This document shows positions 56,334-64,000 of a DNA stretch of 64,000 nt, piece by piece (position 1 is the first letter of the stretch; every line of letters starts with the position of its first letter). Origin of the DNA: Rhodospirillaceae bacterium (GTDB lineage Bacteria > Pseudomonadota > Alphaproteobacteria > Rhodospirillales > Rhodospirillaceae); NCBI GenBank assembly GCA_028822445.1, contig JAPKDQ010000002.1, positions 1 to 64,000 of the forward strand. The letters are read 5' to 3'. Made by a program: the position numbers and the translations under genes. Below the pieces are notes generated by a model, which made no database searches, was not told where the DNA came from, and saw nothing but the letters and a program-made list of their open reading frames with translations.

Positions 56334-56421
56334 AGTATGGATATGGTGGGGTCTATTTGTAAGAATGTGTAGCACAGACGCAACAGTCCGGCCATAAATC
56401 CAGTCGAACAGGAATATCCAC

Positions 56422-57186
56422 ATGAATAGCGGGGTTAAACCGCGGCGCGGGACATCAGGAGTGGTCAAATCCGTAGGCCGCGCACTGGCTCTAATGGAGG
56501 CGTTCCAAAATTGGAGGAGGCCAGCCGGTGCCAAAGAGGTATCCCGCGCCCTAGGCATGCCAAGATCAAGCGCAAACGCCTTACTGACCAGCTTTGTCTC
56601 GCTCGGATACCTCTGGTTCAATCCAAAAAATGCGACCTACTTTCCAACGCTCAAAGTCGGCCTTCTCGGCGATTGGTTGATCAGGTCCGTTCGCCGAGAC
56701 CGGGCCCTGAATGCAATTTTGCAAGAGGTCAGCGACGTCACAGGCGAGACCGTATGCATCGCTATGCGCGCCGGATTCGAGATGCAGTTTGTCACGATTT
56801 ACCCCAGCACATTTCCCGTAGCCTTAAATCTTACCGAAGGCGCTGTTGCCCCTTTGTTTGAATCGGCGGTCGGGGTGGCGTGGATATCGACCCAGGGCCC
56901 TGAAGACATCCAGGACTTGGTAGAGGCTTATAACCGTCAGCCAGACGTAAACCCCATCACCCTCTCTGAAATAAAAAATAGGGTAAGCGACGTGGCAAAA
57001 AAAGGCGCCGCTATCGCTTACGACAAGGTGCTTCCTGGCACTGGCGCTATCGCCGTCCCGTATCCGAGAGCAGCGCAAGGCCAAGCGATCATCATTGGCG
57101 CCGGCGGGCCAGAAGGCCGTATCCGCAGGTCGGAGAAATTGATTATTGATTTGATCCAACGCCTCGTACGCCAAACCCTCGGCTGA
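56422..57186 (+). CDS. IclR family transcriptional regulator
   Basis: A 254-residue regulator. Residues about 10-75 form the winged helix (VVKSVGRALALMEAFQNWRR, GAKEVSRALGMPRSSANALL), and the C-terminal two-thirds is an IclR effector domain (LNAILQEVSDVTGETVCIAM, FESAVGVAWISTQ, AIAVPYPRAAQGQAIIIGAG). IclR proteins commonly control aromatic or acid degradation operons and respond to a pathway compound. It is divergent from the receptor that heads the catabolic cluster, which makes it the likely regulator of that cluster. Confidence 0.93.
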   Translation: MNSGVKPRRGTSGVVKSVGRALALMEAFQNWRRPAGAKEVSRALGMPRSSANALLTSFVSLGYLWFNPKNATYFPTLKVGLLGDWLIRSVRRDRALNAILQEVSDVTGETVCIAMRAGFEMQFVTIYPSTFPVALNLTEGAVAPLFESAVGVAWISTQGPEDIQDLVEAYNRQPDVNPITLSEIKNRVSDVAKKGAAIAYDKVLPGTGAIAVPYPRAAQGQAIIIGAGGPEGRIRRSEKLIIDLIQRLVRQTLG

Positions 57187-57242
57187 CCCGCGACAAAGCC
57201 TGTGTTAAGAAGCGGGCCCGTTCGGCTTAAATAAGGTATCCC

Positions 57243-59018
57243 ATGATTTTGCGAAACTGCCGCAGGTTAGCCTTGACGTGTCTCTTAGCGATGGGGCTCG
57301 CGAGCACACTGACAGCGTGTGCGACCACACCAACAGACGTGCAGGGTCTCGATTTCCCGGAAGCCTCAAGTGGCCTGGTTGAACAAAAAGGCGGCGCGGC
57401 ATCGCGCTTTATGATCGCGGCTGCCAATCCTCTTGCCGTGGAAGCCGGATACGACGTGCTAAAAGCTGGGGGTAACGCTCTAGACGCCGCTTTCGCGACA
57501 CAGCTTGTTTTGAATTTGGTTGAGCCGCAGTCATCCGGCATCGGGGGTGGCGCCTTCATTTTGTATTGGGACAATACGACTAAGACCCTGCATGCCTACG
57601 ACGGCCGAGAAACGGCGCCCGCAACAGCGACAGAAGATCGGTTTCTAACAGACGATGGGGCGGCGATGCGTCGACCGCAAGCTGTGATCGGTGGAAAGTC
57701 GGTTGGCGTTCCAGGGCTTGTGGGGGTGATGCATCTTGCCCATAACACGCACGGTGCCTTGCCATGGCTAGACATATTTGCGCCGGCGATTGATGTTGCA
57801 GCAAACGGTTTCGAAATATCACCGCGACTATTCCGATTACTTGAAGTCGACAAGGCGCTGCCACTGATCAAAACCCCGGCAGCGCATTATTACCTTTCAG
57901 ATGGCACGCCGAAGACTGTCGGTACACGGATTCAGAATCCAAAGATGGCAAATACGCTGCGCCGCATTTCGGCGGAGGGTCCGGGCGCCTTCTACACCGG
58001 CTCCATTGCGCAAGACATTGTCTCAGAGGTTACTCAGTCCACACGCAACCCTGCCGACCTTACGCTTAAAGATATGGCCAGCTATAGCGCCAAAGAGCGC
58101 ACACCGTTATGTGCGCCGTATCGCCAATACAAGATCTGCGGCATGCCGGCCCCGACATCCGGCGGCATCGGCGTCATTCAAACCCTAGGCCTACTCGAGA
58201 ACTTTGACCTCCCTAATATGGAGCCCTGGTCTGCCGAAGCGGTCCACCTCTTTGCGGAGGCTGGACGTCTTGTTTACGCAGACCGGGCAACCTACATCGC
58301 TGACCCTGATTTCTCGCCCGTGCCACAGCAAGGCCTAATCGACAAGCGCTACCTCTATGAGCGAGCGGCACTGATTAACCCGGCCGGACGCATTGAAAAA
58401 GCAGAGGCTGGAAAGCCGCCGCAAGAAGGGACCTTCAGCTATGGCCCGGGCCGTGATTTCGAACGTCCATCCACTACACATATTTCCGTCATTGACGACA
58501 AAGGGAATGCAGTTTCGATGACCAGTTCAATTGAAGGAGCATTTGGGTCTCACCTGATGGTGCGTGGTTTTCTACTGAATAACCAACTCACAGACTTCTC
58601 TTACGACGCCGTTGCTGAGGGCCGCACCGTCGCCAACCGTGTTGAGGGCGGGAAAAGACCACGAAGCTCCATGGCTCCGATTATCGTGTTCGATGAGAAT
58701 GGTGAAATAGTCGCGGTCTCCGGGTCGCCTGGCGGCATGTCCATCGTCCCCCTAGTCACGAAGACACTTATTGCCATGTTGGATTGGAACATGACGCCGC
58801 AAGAAGCGACCAACTTACCAAACGTTCTCTTATTCGGATCAACCGTTTTGCTGGAGGGCGGAACAGACCTAGAAAATGTTAAGCCGGAATTAGAAGCCCT
58901 TGGGCACCGTGTACGTATGGGTAATTTCCCAAGCGGGGTTCATGCTATTGGGGTGCGAGATGGCATGCTGTTTGGAGGCGCTGATCCGCGCCGTGAAGGC
59001 TCGGTAATGGGCGATTAA
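57243..59018 (+). CDS. ggt: gamma-glutamyltransferase, lipoprotein form
   Basis: A 591-residue N-terminal-nucleophile hydrolase. The start MILRNCRRLALTCLLAMGLA continues to a lipobox LTAC (Cys 26), so it should be lipid-anchored. AGGNALDAAFATQLVLNLVE, SSGIGGGAFILYWD, the self-processing Thr in PSTTHISVIDDKGNAVSMTS and SSMAPIIVFDENG with GSPGGMSIV match Ggt. It cleaves gamma-glutamyl bonds of glutathione and related conjugates. It follows the IclR gene by 56 bases on the same strand and may share its control, so a gamma-glutamylated substrate is one possibility. Confidence 0.93.
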   Translation: MILRNCRRLALTCLLAMGLASTLTACATTPTDVQGLDFPEASSGLVEQKGGAASRFMIAAANPLAVEAGYDVLKAGGNALDAAFATQLVLNLVEPQSSGIGGGAFILYWDNTTKTLHAYDGRETAPATATEDRFLTDDGAAMRRPQAVIGGKSVGVPGLVGVMHLAHNTHGALPWLDIFAPAIDVAANGFEISPRLFRLLEVDKALPLIKTPAAHYYLSDGTPKTVGTRIQNPKMANTLRRISAEGPGAFYTGSIAQDIVSEVTQSTRNPADLTLKDMASYSAKERTPLCAPYRQYKICGMPAPTSGGIGVIQTLGLLENFDLPNMEPWSAEAVHLFAEAGRLVYADRATYIADPDFSPVPQQGLIDKRYLYERAALINPAGRIEKAEAGKPPQEGTFSYGPGRDFERPSTTHISVIDDKGNAVSMTSSIEGAFGSHLMVRGFLLNNQLTDFSYDAVAEGRTVANRVEGGKRPRSSMAPIIVFDENGEIVAVSGSPGGMSIVPLVTKTLIAMLDWNMTPQEATNLPNVLLFGSTVLLEGGTDLENVKPELEALGHRVRMGNFPSGVHAIGVRDGMLFGGADPRREGSVMGD

Positions 59019-59053
59019 ACTTGGCTAAGGTTATTTCGCGCCGAGCCCCCATG

Positions 59054-59641
59054 TCATCCGGGTTCCCGCTCCGTTGGCTCAGACACTTCTATAAGGTGAC
59101 CGTCAGGGTCATACACGAACATCCGATAGCCCGTGTCTCTTACTGAACCATCTGGGTTGCTAATTTCAAAACGCTCTGGCGTCGTGTGAAACCGAGCTCC
59201 GGTTTCTTGCAACCGGTTGTAAACAAAATTGATGTCGTCCGTTTCGATCATGATGATGATATCGCCAACACCGAGACCCATCAAATTTCCGCGCGCGCTG
59301 GCCAGGGGCGGGCGCTCATACCCAAGCAGCCCAATCATACCAATCCGGTCGTGATTGCCGCGCATAATGACAATACGACCCACCTTAGGGTCAGCTGTCA
59401 GAGGAAGATCGCTGGCGCCGACCACGCCACCGTCATCTGTATCCCGTGAGGTTTTTTCGTACCATGGCATTAAGCCCAAACGCTGGTAGAAATCCATCGA
59501 CTTACTAATGTCTTCAACCAGTAGCGTCGTGCGACGGACCGCTGTCTCTTGGCCATTCGCCATATTCCCAACTGAGGGGCCGACCATAACGAACACGATC
59601 GCCAACATCATATGTAATCGATTTAAGAGGCAACGCACCAT
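59054..59641 (-). CDS. exported VOC (glyoxalase/dioxygenase fold) protein
   Basis: A 195-residue protein with a hydrophobic signal (MMLAIVFVMVGPSVGNMANG) followed by a VOC fold: RRTTLLVEDISKSMDFYQRL, IVIMRGNHDRIGMIGLLGYE, IIIMIETDDINFVYNRLQET, RMFVYDPDGHLIEVSEP (metal Glu in LIEVSE). Exported VOC proteins are unusual. It converges with the ggt gene. The activity could be lyase, isomerase, dioxygenase or simple binding. Confidence 0.8.
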   Translation of the reverse strand: MVRCLLNRLHMMLAIVFVMVGPSVGNMANGQETAVRRTTLLVEDISKSMDFYQRLGLMPWYEKTSRDTDDGGVVGASDLPLTADPKVGRIVIMRGNHDRIGMIGLLGYERPPLASARGNLMGLGVGDIIIMIETDDINFVYNRLQETGARFHTTPERFEISNPDGSVRDTGYRMFVYDPDGHLIEVSEPTEREPG

Positions 59642-60147
59642 TACGAGCTATTCCTTTTGGCCTAAAATATCACCAGAAAGCCCATGAACAGGGCCAGTGC
59701 GCCTCACTCTAGACAACACGAACGAGAGTGCAATACGGCTCATTATCACGCGACTGTGCGCGCATACACACTGATCGTGGACCGAACCACACGTGATAGG
59801 AGAAATAGGCTTTGCCCATACCGACTTCGGAGTAACGCAAATAAACCCATCTGCGCCATGGGCGTCGTTACAATTTGACCCTATTTAATCATTTTGTTGC
59901 GATTAGTGCCTCTGGGGTGAGGGTTGCAACTAAATCACACGCAATAATAAGGCCGCTTAGAATCGTCACCCGAGATCACCGAAGCCGAAAACAATCTGGG
60001 CGCCCCGCCAATGGAACGGGGGACGAACCCTAGCGAATGAGTCCCTGATGCTCGATCCTGACGAAGTTATTACAAAGGCACTGCTAGAAGAAATGGAATA
60101 GGTGCCTTCGAACTCAGATCAAGACACCACAGGCCCTGAGTAACGGC
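59642..60147. other. 506-bp stretch without a recognisable gene
   Basis: Only fragments look protein-like, on the plus strand around 59954-60102: a 29-codon open piece ending NLGAPPMERGTNPSE and, in another frame, SLMLDPDEVITKALLEEME up to TAG 60102. They could be the broken end of a lost gene. A GC-rich run with GGAACGGGGG lies around 60013-60022. No tRNA, terminator or intact gene was found. Confidence 0.35.
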
Positions 60148-60600
60148 TCAACTCGCGGCAGATTTCCGAATGCGGCCCACCATCGAGGCCACGCCATTGC
60201 GGCGACTTGGACTTAGGTGTTGGTCAAGACCCAGCTTTGCAAAAGCCGCTTCGGCGTCGATGTCCATAACATCCTTCATGGGCTTGCCGGTATAAAGTGT
60301 CGCTAGGGCGTGGATTAGGCCCTTTACGATGTGAGCATCGCTATCAGCGGCAAAAGCAAACCGATCGACATCGCCCTCAACATGGCCGGGTATAATCCAT
60401 ACCTGGCTCATACAACCGCGCACCTTGTATATGTCTGTTTTTAGCGCCTCAGGGAATTCTGGCAGTTTCTTGCCTAAGTCGATGATATAACGATACCGGT
60501 CTTCCCAGTCATCAAACAGCTGAAAATTATCAGAAAGCTCGTCAAAGCTCACAACCGGTTCGATCATTGGCAAATCTGAGTTATGTAGTGTGTCTTGCAT
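60148..60600 (-). CDS. sufE: SufE-family sulfur acceptor
   Basis: SufE takes persulfide sulfur from the SufS cysteine desulfurase for Fe-S cluster assembly. The 150-residue protein has DWEDRYRYIIDLGKKLPEFP, the sulfur-accepting Cys 63 in KVRGCMSQVWI and LIHALATLYTGKPMKDVMDI. It stands alone, without other suf genes in the window, and is divergent from arfB, 44 bases apart. Confidence 0.95.
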   Translation of the reverse strand: MQDTLHNSDLPMIEPVVSFDELSDNFQLFDDWEDRYRYIIDLGKKLPEFPEALKTDIYKVRGCMSQVWIIPGHVEGDVDRFAFAADSDAHIVKGLIHALATLYTGKPMKDVMDIDAEAAFAKLGLDQHLSPSRRNGVASMVGRIRKSAAS

Positions 60601-60644
60601 TTATGTCTCTTATTTCTTGGGCGCCCTGACCGAAAGCCAGCGTG

Positions 60645-61073
60645 ATGATATCCGTTACAGAACATATAAGCCTTGATCCGGAAGAACTCGAGTTTTCCTT
60701 TATTCGAGCCTCTGGGCCAGGAGGACAGAACATCAACAAAGTTTCCAGCGCTGTGCAGCTCCGGTTCAACGCAGAAACGTCGCCGTCTCTGCCACCAGAT
60801 ATCAAGCAACGGGTCATATCTCTAGCCGGTCGGAAGGCAACCCGCCACGGCGTGATCGTCATAGAAGCTAAACGTTACCGGCAGCAAGTTAGAAATCGCG
60901 AAGACGCGCTGGATAGGCTCATCGCATTGATAACGGACGCCTCAATAATCGATCGGCCCCGCCGGAAAGGCCGGCCAACAAAAAATTCCGTTAAGAGGCG
61001 GCTCAATGAGAAGAAAAAGCGCGGCACAGTCAAACAACTCCGACGTGGGCCAGGCCGCCCAGGCGAAGACTAA
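60645..61073 (+). CDS. arfB: alternative ribosome-rescue factor ArfB (YaeJ)
   Basis: ArfB hydrolyses peptidyl-tRNA on stalled ribosomes. The 142-residue protein carries the GGQ loop in FIRASGPGGQNINKVSSAVQ and the required basic tail RRKGRPTKNSVKRRLNEKKK. ATG 60645 is chosen; a GTG sits one codon before it. Confidence 0.95.
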   Translation: MISVTEHISLDPEELEFSFIRASGPGGQNINKVSSAVQLRFNAETSPSLPPDIKQRVISLAGRKATRHGVIVIEAKRYRQQVRNREDALDRLIALITDASIIDRPRRKGRPTKNSVKRRLNEKKKRGTVKQLRRGPGRPGED

Positions 61074-61309
61074 TTTGAGCCAATCTTATGGCGTCGGTAA
61101 GCCCAACTAAAACAACGTGCCGCCATTCGGTTTCACTTGAAAGCCAACATGACCGCTCATTTGTTCGCCCCTGCCTTAACCTTCTCTGGGGGCCTAGGGG
61201 CAAGCTGTCCTCGCCTGGCACACCGGCGCTCAGAGACTATTTCTAAGGCGGCACAAACACACCTGTGATTTTAGCTCGAACTCTTTCTATACCTTAGAAA
61301 AAAGGCGGT

Positions 61310-61325
61310 AAAAACCCCTAGGGTT
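61310..61325 (-). terminator. possible terminator of the ABC exporter gene
   Basis: On the minus strand AACCC-TAG-GGGTT is followed by a T-rich run (TTTTT), 11 bases after the stop codon. The stem is only five pairs, so the call is weak. Confidence 0.35.
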
Positions 61326-61335
61326 ACGCACTCAC

Positions 61336-63132
61336 CTATGATTTAGCCGAAAATTGTAGCTTCGCCAGGCGCGCATAGAGCGGGTTCGTCTCAAGTAACA
61401 TTTTGTGTGGTCCGGTTGCGATAAGCGTGCCCCCCTCAAGAACCGCAATACGATCCGCTTGGACAACCGTAGCAAGACGGTGAGCAATAGCCATTGTGGT
61501 GCGCCCATCCATAACCACCTCCAAAGCCTTTTGTACGAGACGTTCGTTTTCTGCGTCGAGCGCGCTCGTCGCTTCATCTAAGAGAAGGACAGCGGGGTCA
61601 CGCAGAATCGCGCGCGCAATAGCAATACGCTGCTTCTGGCCACCAGATAAACGCACCCCCTTTTCGCCAAGGAACGTATTGAGCCCCTCAGGTAAACGAT
61701 CAAGGAATTCTGTTGCAACGGCAGCTTCCGCCGCAGCCCGAACCTCATCATCAGATGCATCCGGTCGGCCATAACGGATGTTTTCCCACGCGTCCGCAGC
61801 AAAGATTACAGGGTCCTGGGCCACCAAACCAATACGCCTGCGCGCCGCAACCGGATCTGCATTTTTGAGGTCAACCCCATCGATCGCTACTGTGCCGACC
61901 TGTGGATCGTAAAATCTCAAGAGTAGCTGGAACACCGTAGTCTTGCCGGCACCAGATGGCCCCACCAATGCAACGGTTTCACCAGGCTTCACATTAAGGC
62001 TCAAGTGGTTGAGCGCGGCAAAGTCGGGGCGAGATGGATAGTGGAAAGTCACGTTATCAAAATTAACAGCCCCCGTGGCGGGCTCCGGCATAGCAATGGG
62101 TTCCGCAGGCGGACGAATGTCGGGTTCGGTTTCAAGAAGCTCGATGAGACGCTCTGTCGCACCGGCCGCCCGTTGAAGGTCTCCGATGACTTCCGTTAGT
62201 GCCCCCGTCGCACCCGCAACTAAGACGGCGTAGAAGACGAATGATGTGAGTTCGCCGGCCGAGATCTGGCCTGAGATGACATCTTGGCCGCCAGCCCACA
62301 AAATAAAACTGATGGCACCAAAAACCAGGAGGATAACTACCCCGCCAAGCATAGCGCGCGCAGAAATACGGCGAATAGCGACCGAGAAGGCGCCCTCAAC
62401 TTCGTCGGAGAACCGTTTCTCATCGACGTTTTCATGGCTGTAAGACTGCACAGTGCGAATGGCGTTTAGGCTTTCTTCAGCGTAGGAGCCCACATCAGCG
62501 ACGCGATCTTGACTGTCGCGCGAGAGGCGACGAACGCGCCGCCCATACCAAATGATAGGAACTACAACAGCTGGTATTACTAACGCCACCAGCCCAGCAA
62601 GTTTAGCATTTGTGTAAACCAACAGACCAATTCCACCGATAAGCGTCAGCATGTTTCTGAGTGCGATGGATAACGACGACCCGATAACCGTTTGCAGAAG
62701 AGAGGTGTCTGTAGTCAGCCGGGATAAAATTTCACCCGTTTTAGTAACCTCAAAAAACCCGGGGCTCAGCTTTAGGACCTGCGAGTAAACCGCTTGCCTC
62801 ATGTCAGCAACAACGCGCTCACCCACCCAGGATACAAAATAGAAACGAAAATACGTCCCGACGGAAATGACCAACACGATCGCCATTAATACGTAGAGGC
62901 CTTGATCGAGAAACGCCGGGTCCCCCGCTGAAAGGCCATTGTCTATTAGAAATTTAACGCCTAGGCCAATAGACAGGGTGGCTCCCGAAGTAACCACCAA
63001 CGCAATTGCTGCAAACGTCAACGCCATCCCGTACGGCCGCATAAATCCAAACATGCGATAGAGATAGCGACGATCGGAGCCCTTGGGTCGGTCCATCAGA
63101 GCCATGCGCGCGGCGCCCCGTTCGTTTCTCAT
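61336..63132 (-). CDS. ABC exporter, fused permease and ATPase (MsbA-like)
   Basis: A 598-residue half-transporter. Six membrane segments occupy residues about 30-310 (GMALTFAAIALVVTSGATLS, VLMAIVLVISVGTYFRFYFV and others). The ATPase has Walker A GPSGAGKTTVFQLL, the signature LSGGQKQRIAIARA, Walker B VLLLDEATSALD and the switch His in AIAHRLATV. It works as a homodimer in the inner membrane exporting a lipid or other amphipathic compound. ATG 63132 overlaps the ChaC-like stop by four bases, with AAGGAC upstream. Confidence 0.93.
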   Translation of the reverse strand: MRNERGAARMALMDRPKGSDRRYLYRMFGFMRPYGMALTFAAIALVVTSGATLSIGLGVKFLIDNGLSAGDPAFLDQGLYVLMAIVLVISVGTYFRFYFVSWVGERVVADMRQAVYSQVLKLSPGFFEVTKTGEILSRLTTDTSLLQTVIGSSLSIALRNMLTLIGGIGLLVYTNAKLAGLVALVIPAVVVPIIWYGRRVRRLSRDSQDRVADVGSYAEESLNAIRTVQSYSHENVDEKRFSDEVEGAFSVAIRRISARAMLGGVVILLVFGAISFILWAGGQDVISGQISAGELTSFVFYAVLVAGATGALTEVIGDLQRAAGATERLIELLETEPDIRPPAEPIAMPEPATGAVNFDNVTFHYPSRPDFAALNHLSLNVKPGETVALVGPSGAGKTTVFQLLLRFYDPQVGTVAIDGVDLKNADPVAARRRIGLVAQDPVIFAADAWENIRYGRPDASDDEVRAAAEAAVATEFLDRLPEGLNTFLGEKGVRLSGGQKQRIAIARAILRDPAVLLLDEATSALDAENERLVQKALEVVMDGRTTMAIAHRLATVVQADRIAVLEGGTLIATGPHKMLLETNPLYARLAKLQFSAKS

Positions 63133-63830
63133 TGTCTTGTCCTTTTGTGAATACGCCGAACGCGCCTTACTAAATCGTCTAGGGGTCTATCGCCCAAACC
63201 CAATTGGTTCAAGTGATCAACTGTATCGAAAAGGTATTCCGCATTGCTGCCAAGAACACCCGCTGCGTGCGCCAAAATCTTTGCTGTCTTTGCTGGATTC
63301 AACGAGCCGCGGTAGGATCGGTGCTCACGATTCATAACAAAGGTGAGCGCTGACCGACGCCCCCCAGAGTGATGCACCGTAACCCACTTGGGCGTATAGG
63401 AGCCGACAACCATTTCGCGGCGCCACAGAAGTGATAACTCTTGCTCGAGCCGCTTGGGATTGACTTTAAAAGCCGCGCCCTGACAACACCCACCAGCATC
63501 AAGCGCCAGAACAAGGCCTGGTCTCTCCCGTGTTCCACGCCCGGTCGGGGTAACCATACAAAACCGGCGACGATACCCATACACCGTGCCAACACGCTGA
63601 TGCACAACGTCAATAATTGGATTCCAAAGAAGAGACCCATAGCCGAAAACCCAGACATCACACCGATTCGGCTTAGCGCTCAGGGTTTGCGACAATGACT
63701 CATCGAGTTGAGCGTCCGTCCACACAGGTATTTGCGGGTTGGTCTCGCGAATAGATTGCCTCACCGCATCAGCCGATAAGCTCTCGCGGGTTAAAGGGTT
63801 AACAGGGGGAAGAGATACGGGCTGGATCAT
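63129..63830 (-). CDS. ChaC-like gamma-glutamylcyclotransferase
   Basis: A 233-residue protein from ATG 63830 (a TTG four codons earlier is less likely). The fold signature VFGYGSLLWNP near residue 72, YGYRRRFCMVTPTGRGTRER, the glutamate-bearing LSLLWRREMVVGSYTPKWV and FVMNREHRSYRG match ChaC/GCG enzymes, which cleave the gamma-glutamyl bond of glutathione to give 5-oxoproline. It has an N-terminal extension of about 60 residues and is coupled to the ABC exporter gene. Confidence 0.9.
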   Translation of the reverse strand: MIQPVSLPPVNPLTRESLSADAVRQSIRETNPQIPVWTDAQLDESLSQTLSAKPNRCDVWVFGYGSLLWNPIIDVVHQRVGTVYGYRRRFCMVTPTGRGTRERPGLVLALDAGGCCQGAAFKVNPKRLEQELSLLWRREMVVGSYTPKWVTVHHSGGRRSALTFVMNREHRSYRGSLNPAKTAKILAHAAGVLGSNAEYLFDTVDHLNQLGLGDRPLDDLVRRVRRIHKRTRQ

Positions 63831-63966
63831 GATAAGGCTCAATTGGTTTGGCGCTTCGCATTAGAACGGTCAAGAGCCAAACACAGCACCGCTCATCAAC
63901 GGCAGATTGCCAAACAAAGGTTAACCCGGCTTAGACCATGGCTTCTCGACCCCCCATAAGGACACT

Positions 63967-64000
63967 ATGCCGCGACTGTCTTTATACGAACACGCGCGAA
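63967..64000 (+). CDS. start of a protein-coding gene cut by the window edge
   Basis: ATG 63967 has an AAGGA five bases upstream and opens a frame (MPRLSLYEHAR) that runs off the window. Eleven codons are too few to name a family. It is divergent from the ChaC-like gene. Confidence 0.5.
   Translation, partial: MPRLSLYEHAR

Noticed and set aside
59960-60060. Possible riboswitch (GGAACGGGGG run recalling a c-di-AMP or glycine-type leader)
   Set aside because: Only scattered matches to consensus, and no plus-strand gene follows within reach.

Overview
The window reads as chromosomal DNA of an alphaproteobacterium. No 16S gene is present, so a finer placement is not possible; a Rhodospirillales-like or marine lineage is a guess. 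The class call rests on the F1 ATP synthase operon atpHAGDC standing without the F0 genes, the rpmH-rnpA-yidD-yidC-engB run, the fsa-DUF484-xerC neighbourhood, gpmI followed by an EnvC-like gene and ctpA, and the proteobacterial-type SRP RNA.

Layout. 1-2263: polysaccharide genes on the minus strand (a methyltransferase with a repetitive coiled coil, cut by the window edge, and a GT4 glycosyltransferase), then tRNA-Arg(ACG). 2849-9104: a lipoprotein, panB-panC, an AT-rich orphan gene, and a TMEM64-type membrane protein paired with a flavin disulfide oxidoreductase. 9307-17071: a plus-strand housekeeping block starting at a near-consensus promoter (rpmH, rnpA, yidD, yidC, engB, argB, a HAD nucleotidase, dapD, dapE, a membrane protein). 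17078-21769: minus-strand truA, a GNAT gene, fmt, def, a small membrane protein and a DUF4139 protein. 21837-24606: rmuC, a stomatin-like protein and NfeD. 24624-28250: a DUF4136 lipoprotein, recR, ybaB, dnaX and the SRP RNA. 28370-33150: gpmI, an EnvC-like activator, ctpA, rppH. 33176-40564: atpCDGAH and priA. 40628-43862: a transaldolase-like gene, DUF484, xerC, rhomboid.

43981-59018 is the accessory part. Ten catabolic-looking genes lie on the minus strand behind a TonB-dependent receptor: an isochorismatase-type hydrolase, two amidohydrolase-2 proteins (one with a Tat-like signal), an AMP-forming acyl-CoA ligase, a DUF59 protein, a GlcD-like flavoprotein, a 2H-phosphoesterase-like protein, an aldehyde dehydrogenase and a flavin monooxygenase. 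An IclR regulator faces the receptor gene, with a candidate promoter and palindromic operator between them. A lipoprotein gamma-glutamyltransferase follows the regulator. I infer an uptake and degradation pathway for an aromatic or amide-containing compound. Its substrate cannot be read from the sequence, and it is the best candidate here for an undescribed system.

59054-64000 holds an exported VOC protein, sufE and arfB (divergent), an MsbA-like ABC exporter coupled to a ChaC-like gene, and the first codons of a gene leaving the window. I saw no CRISPR array, insertion sequence or prophage.
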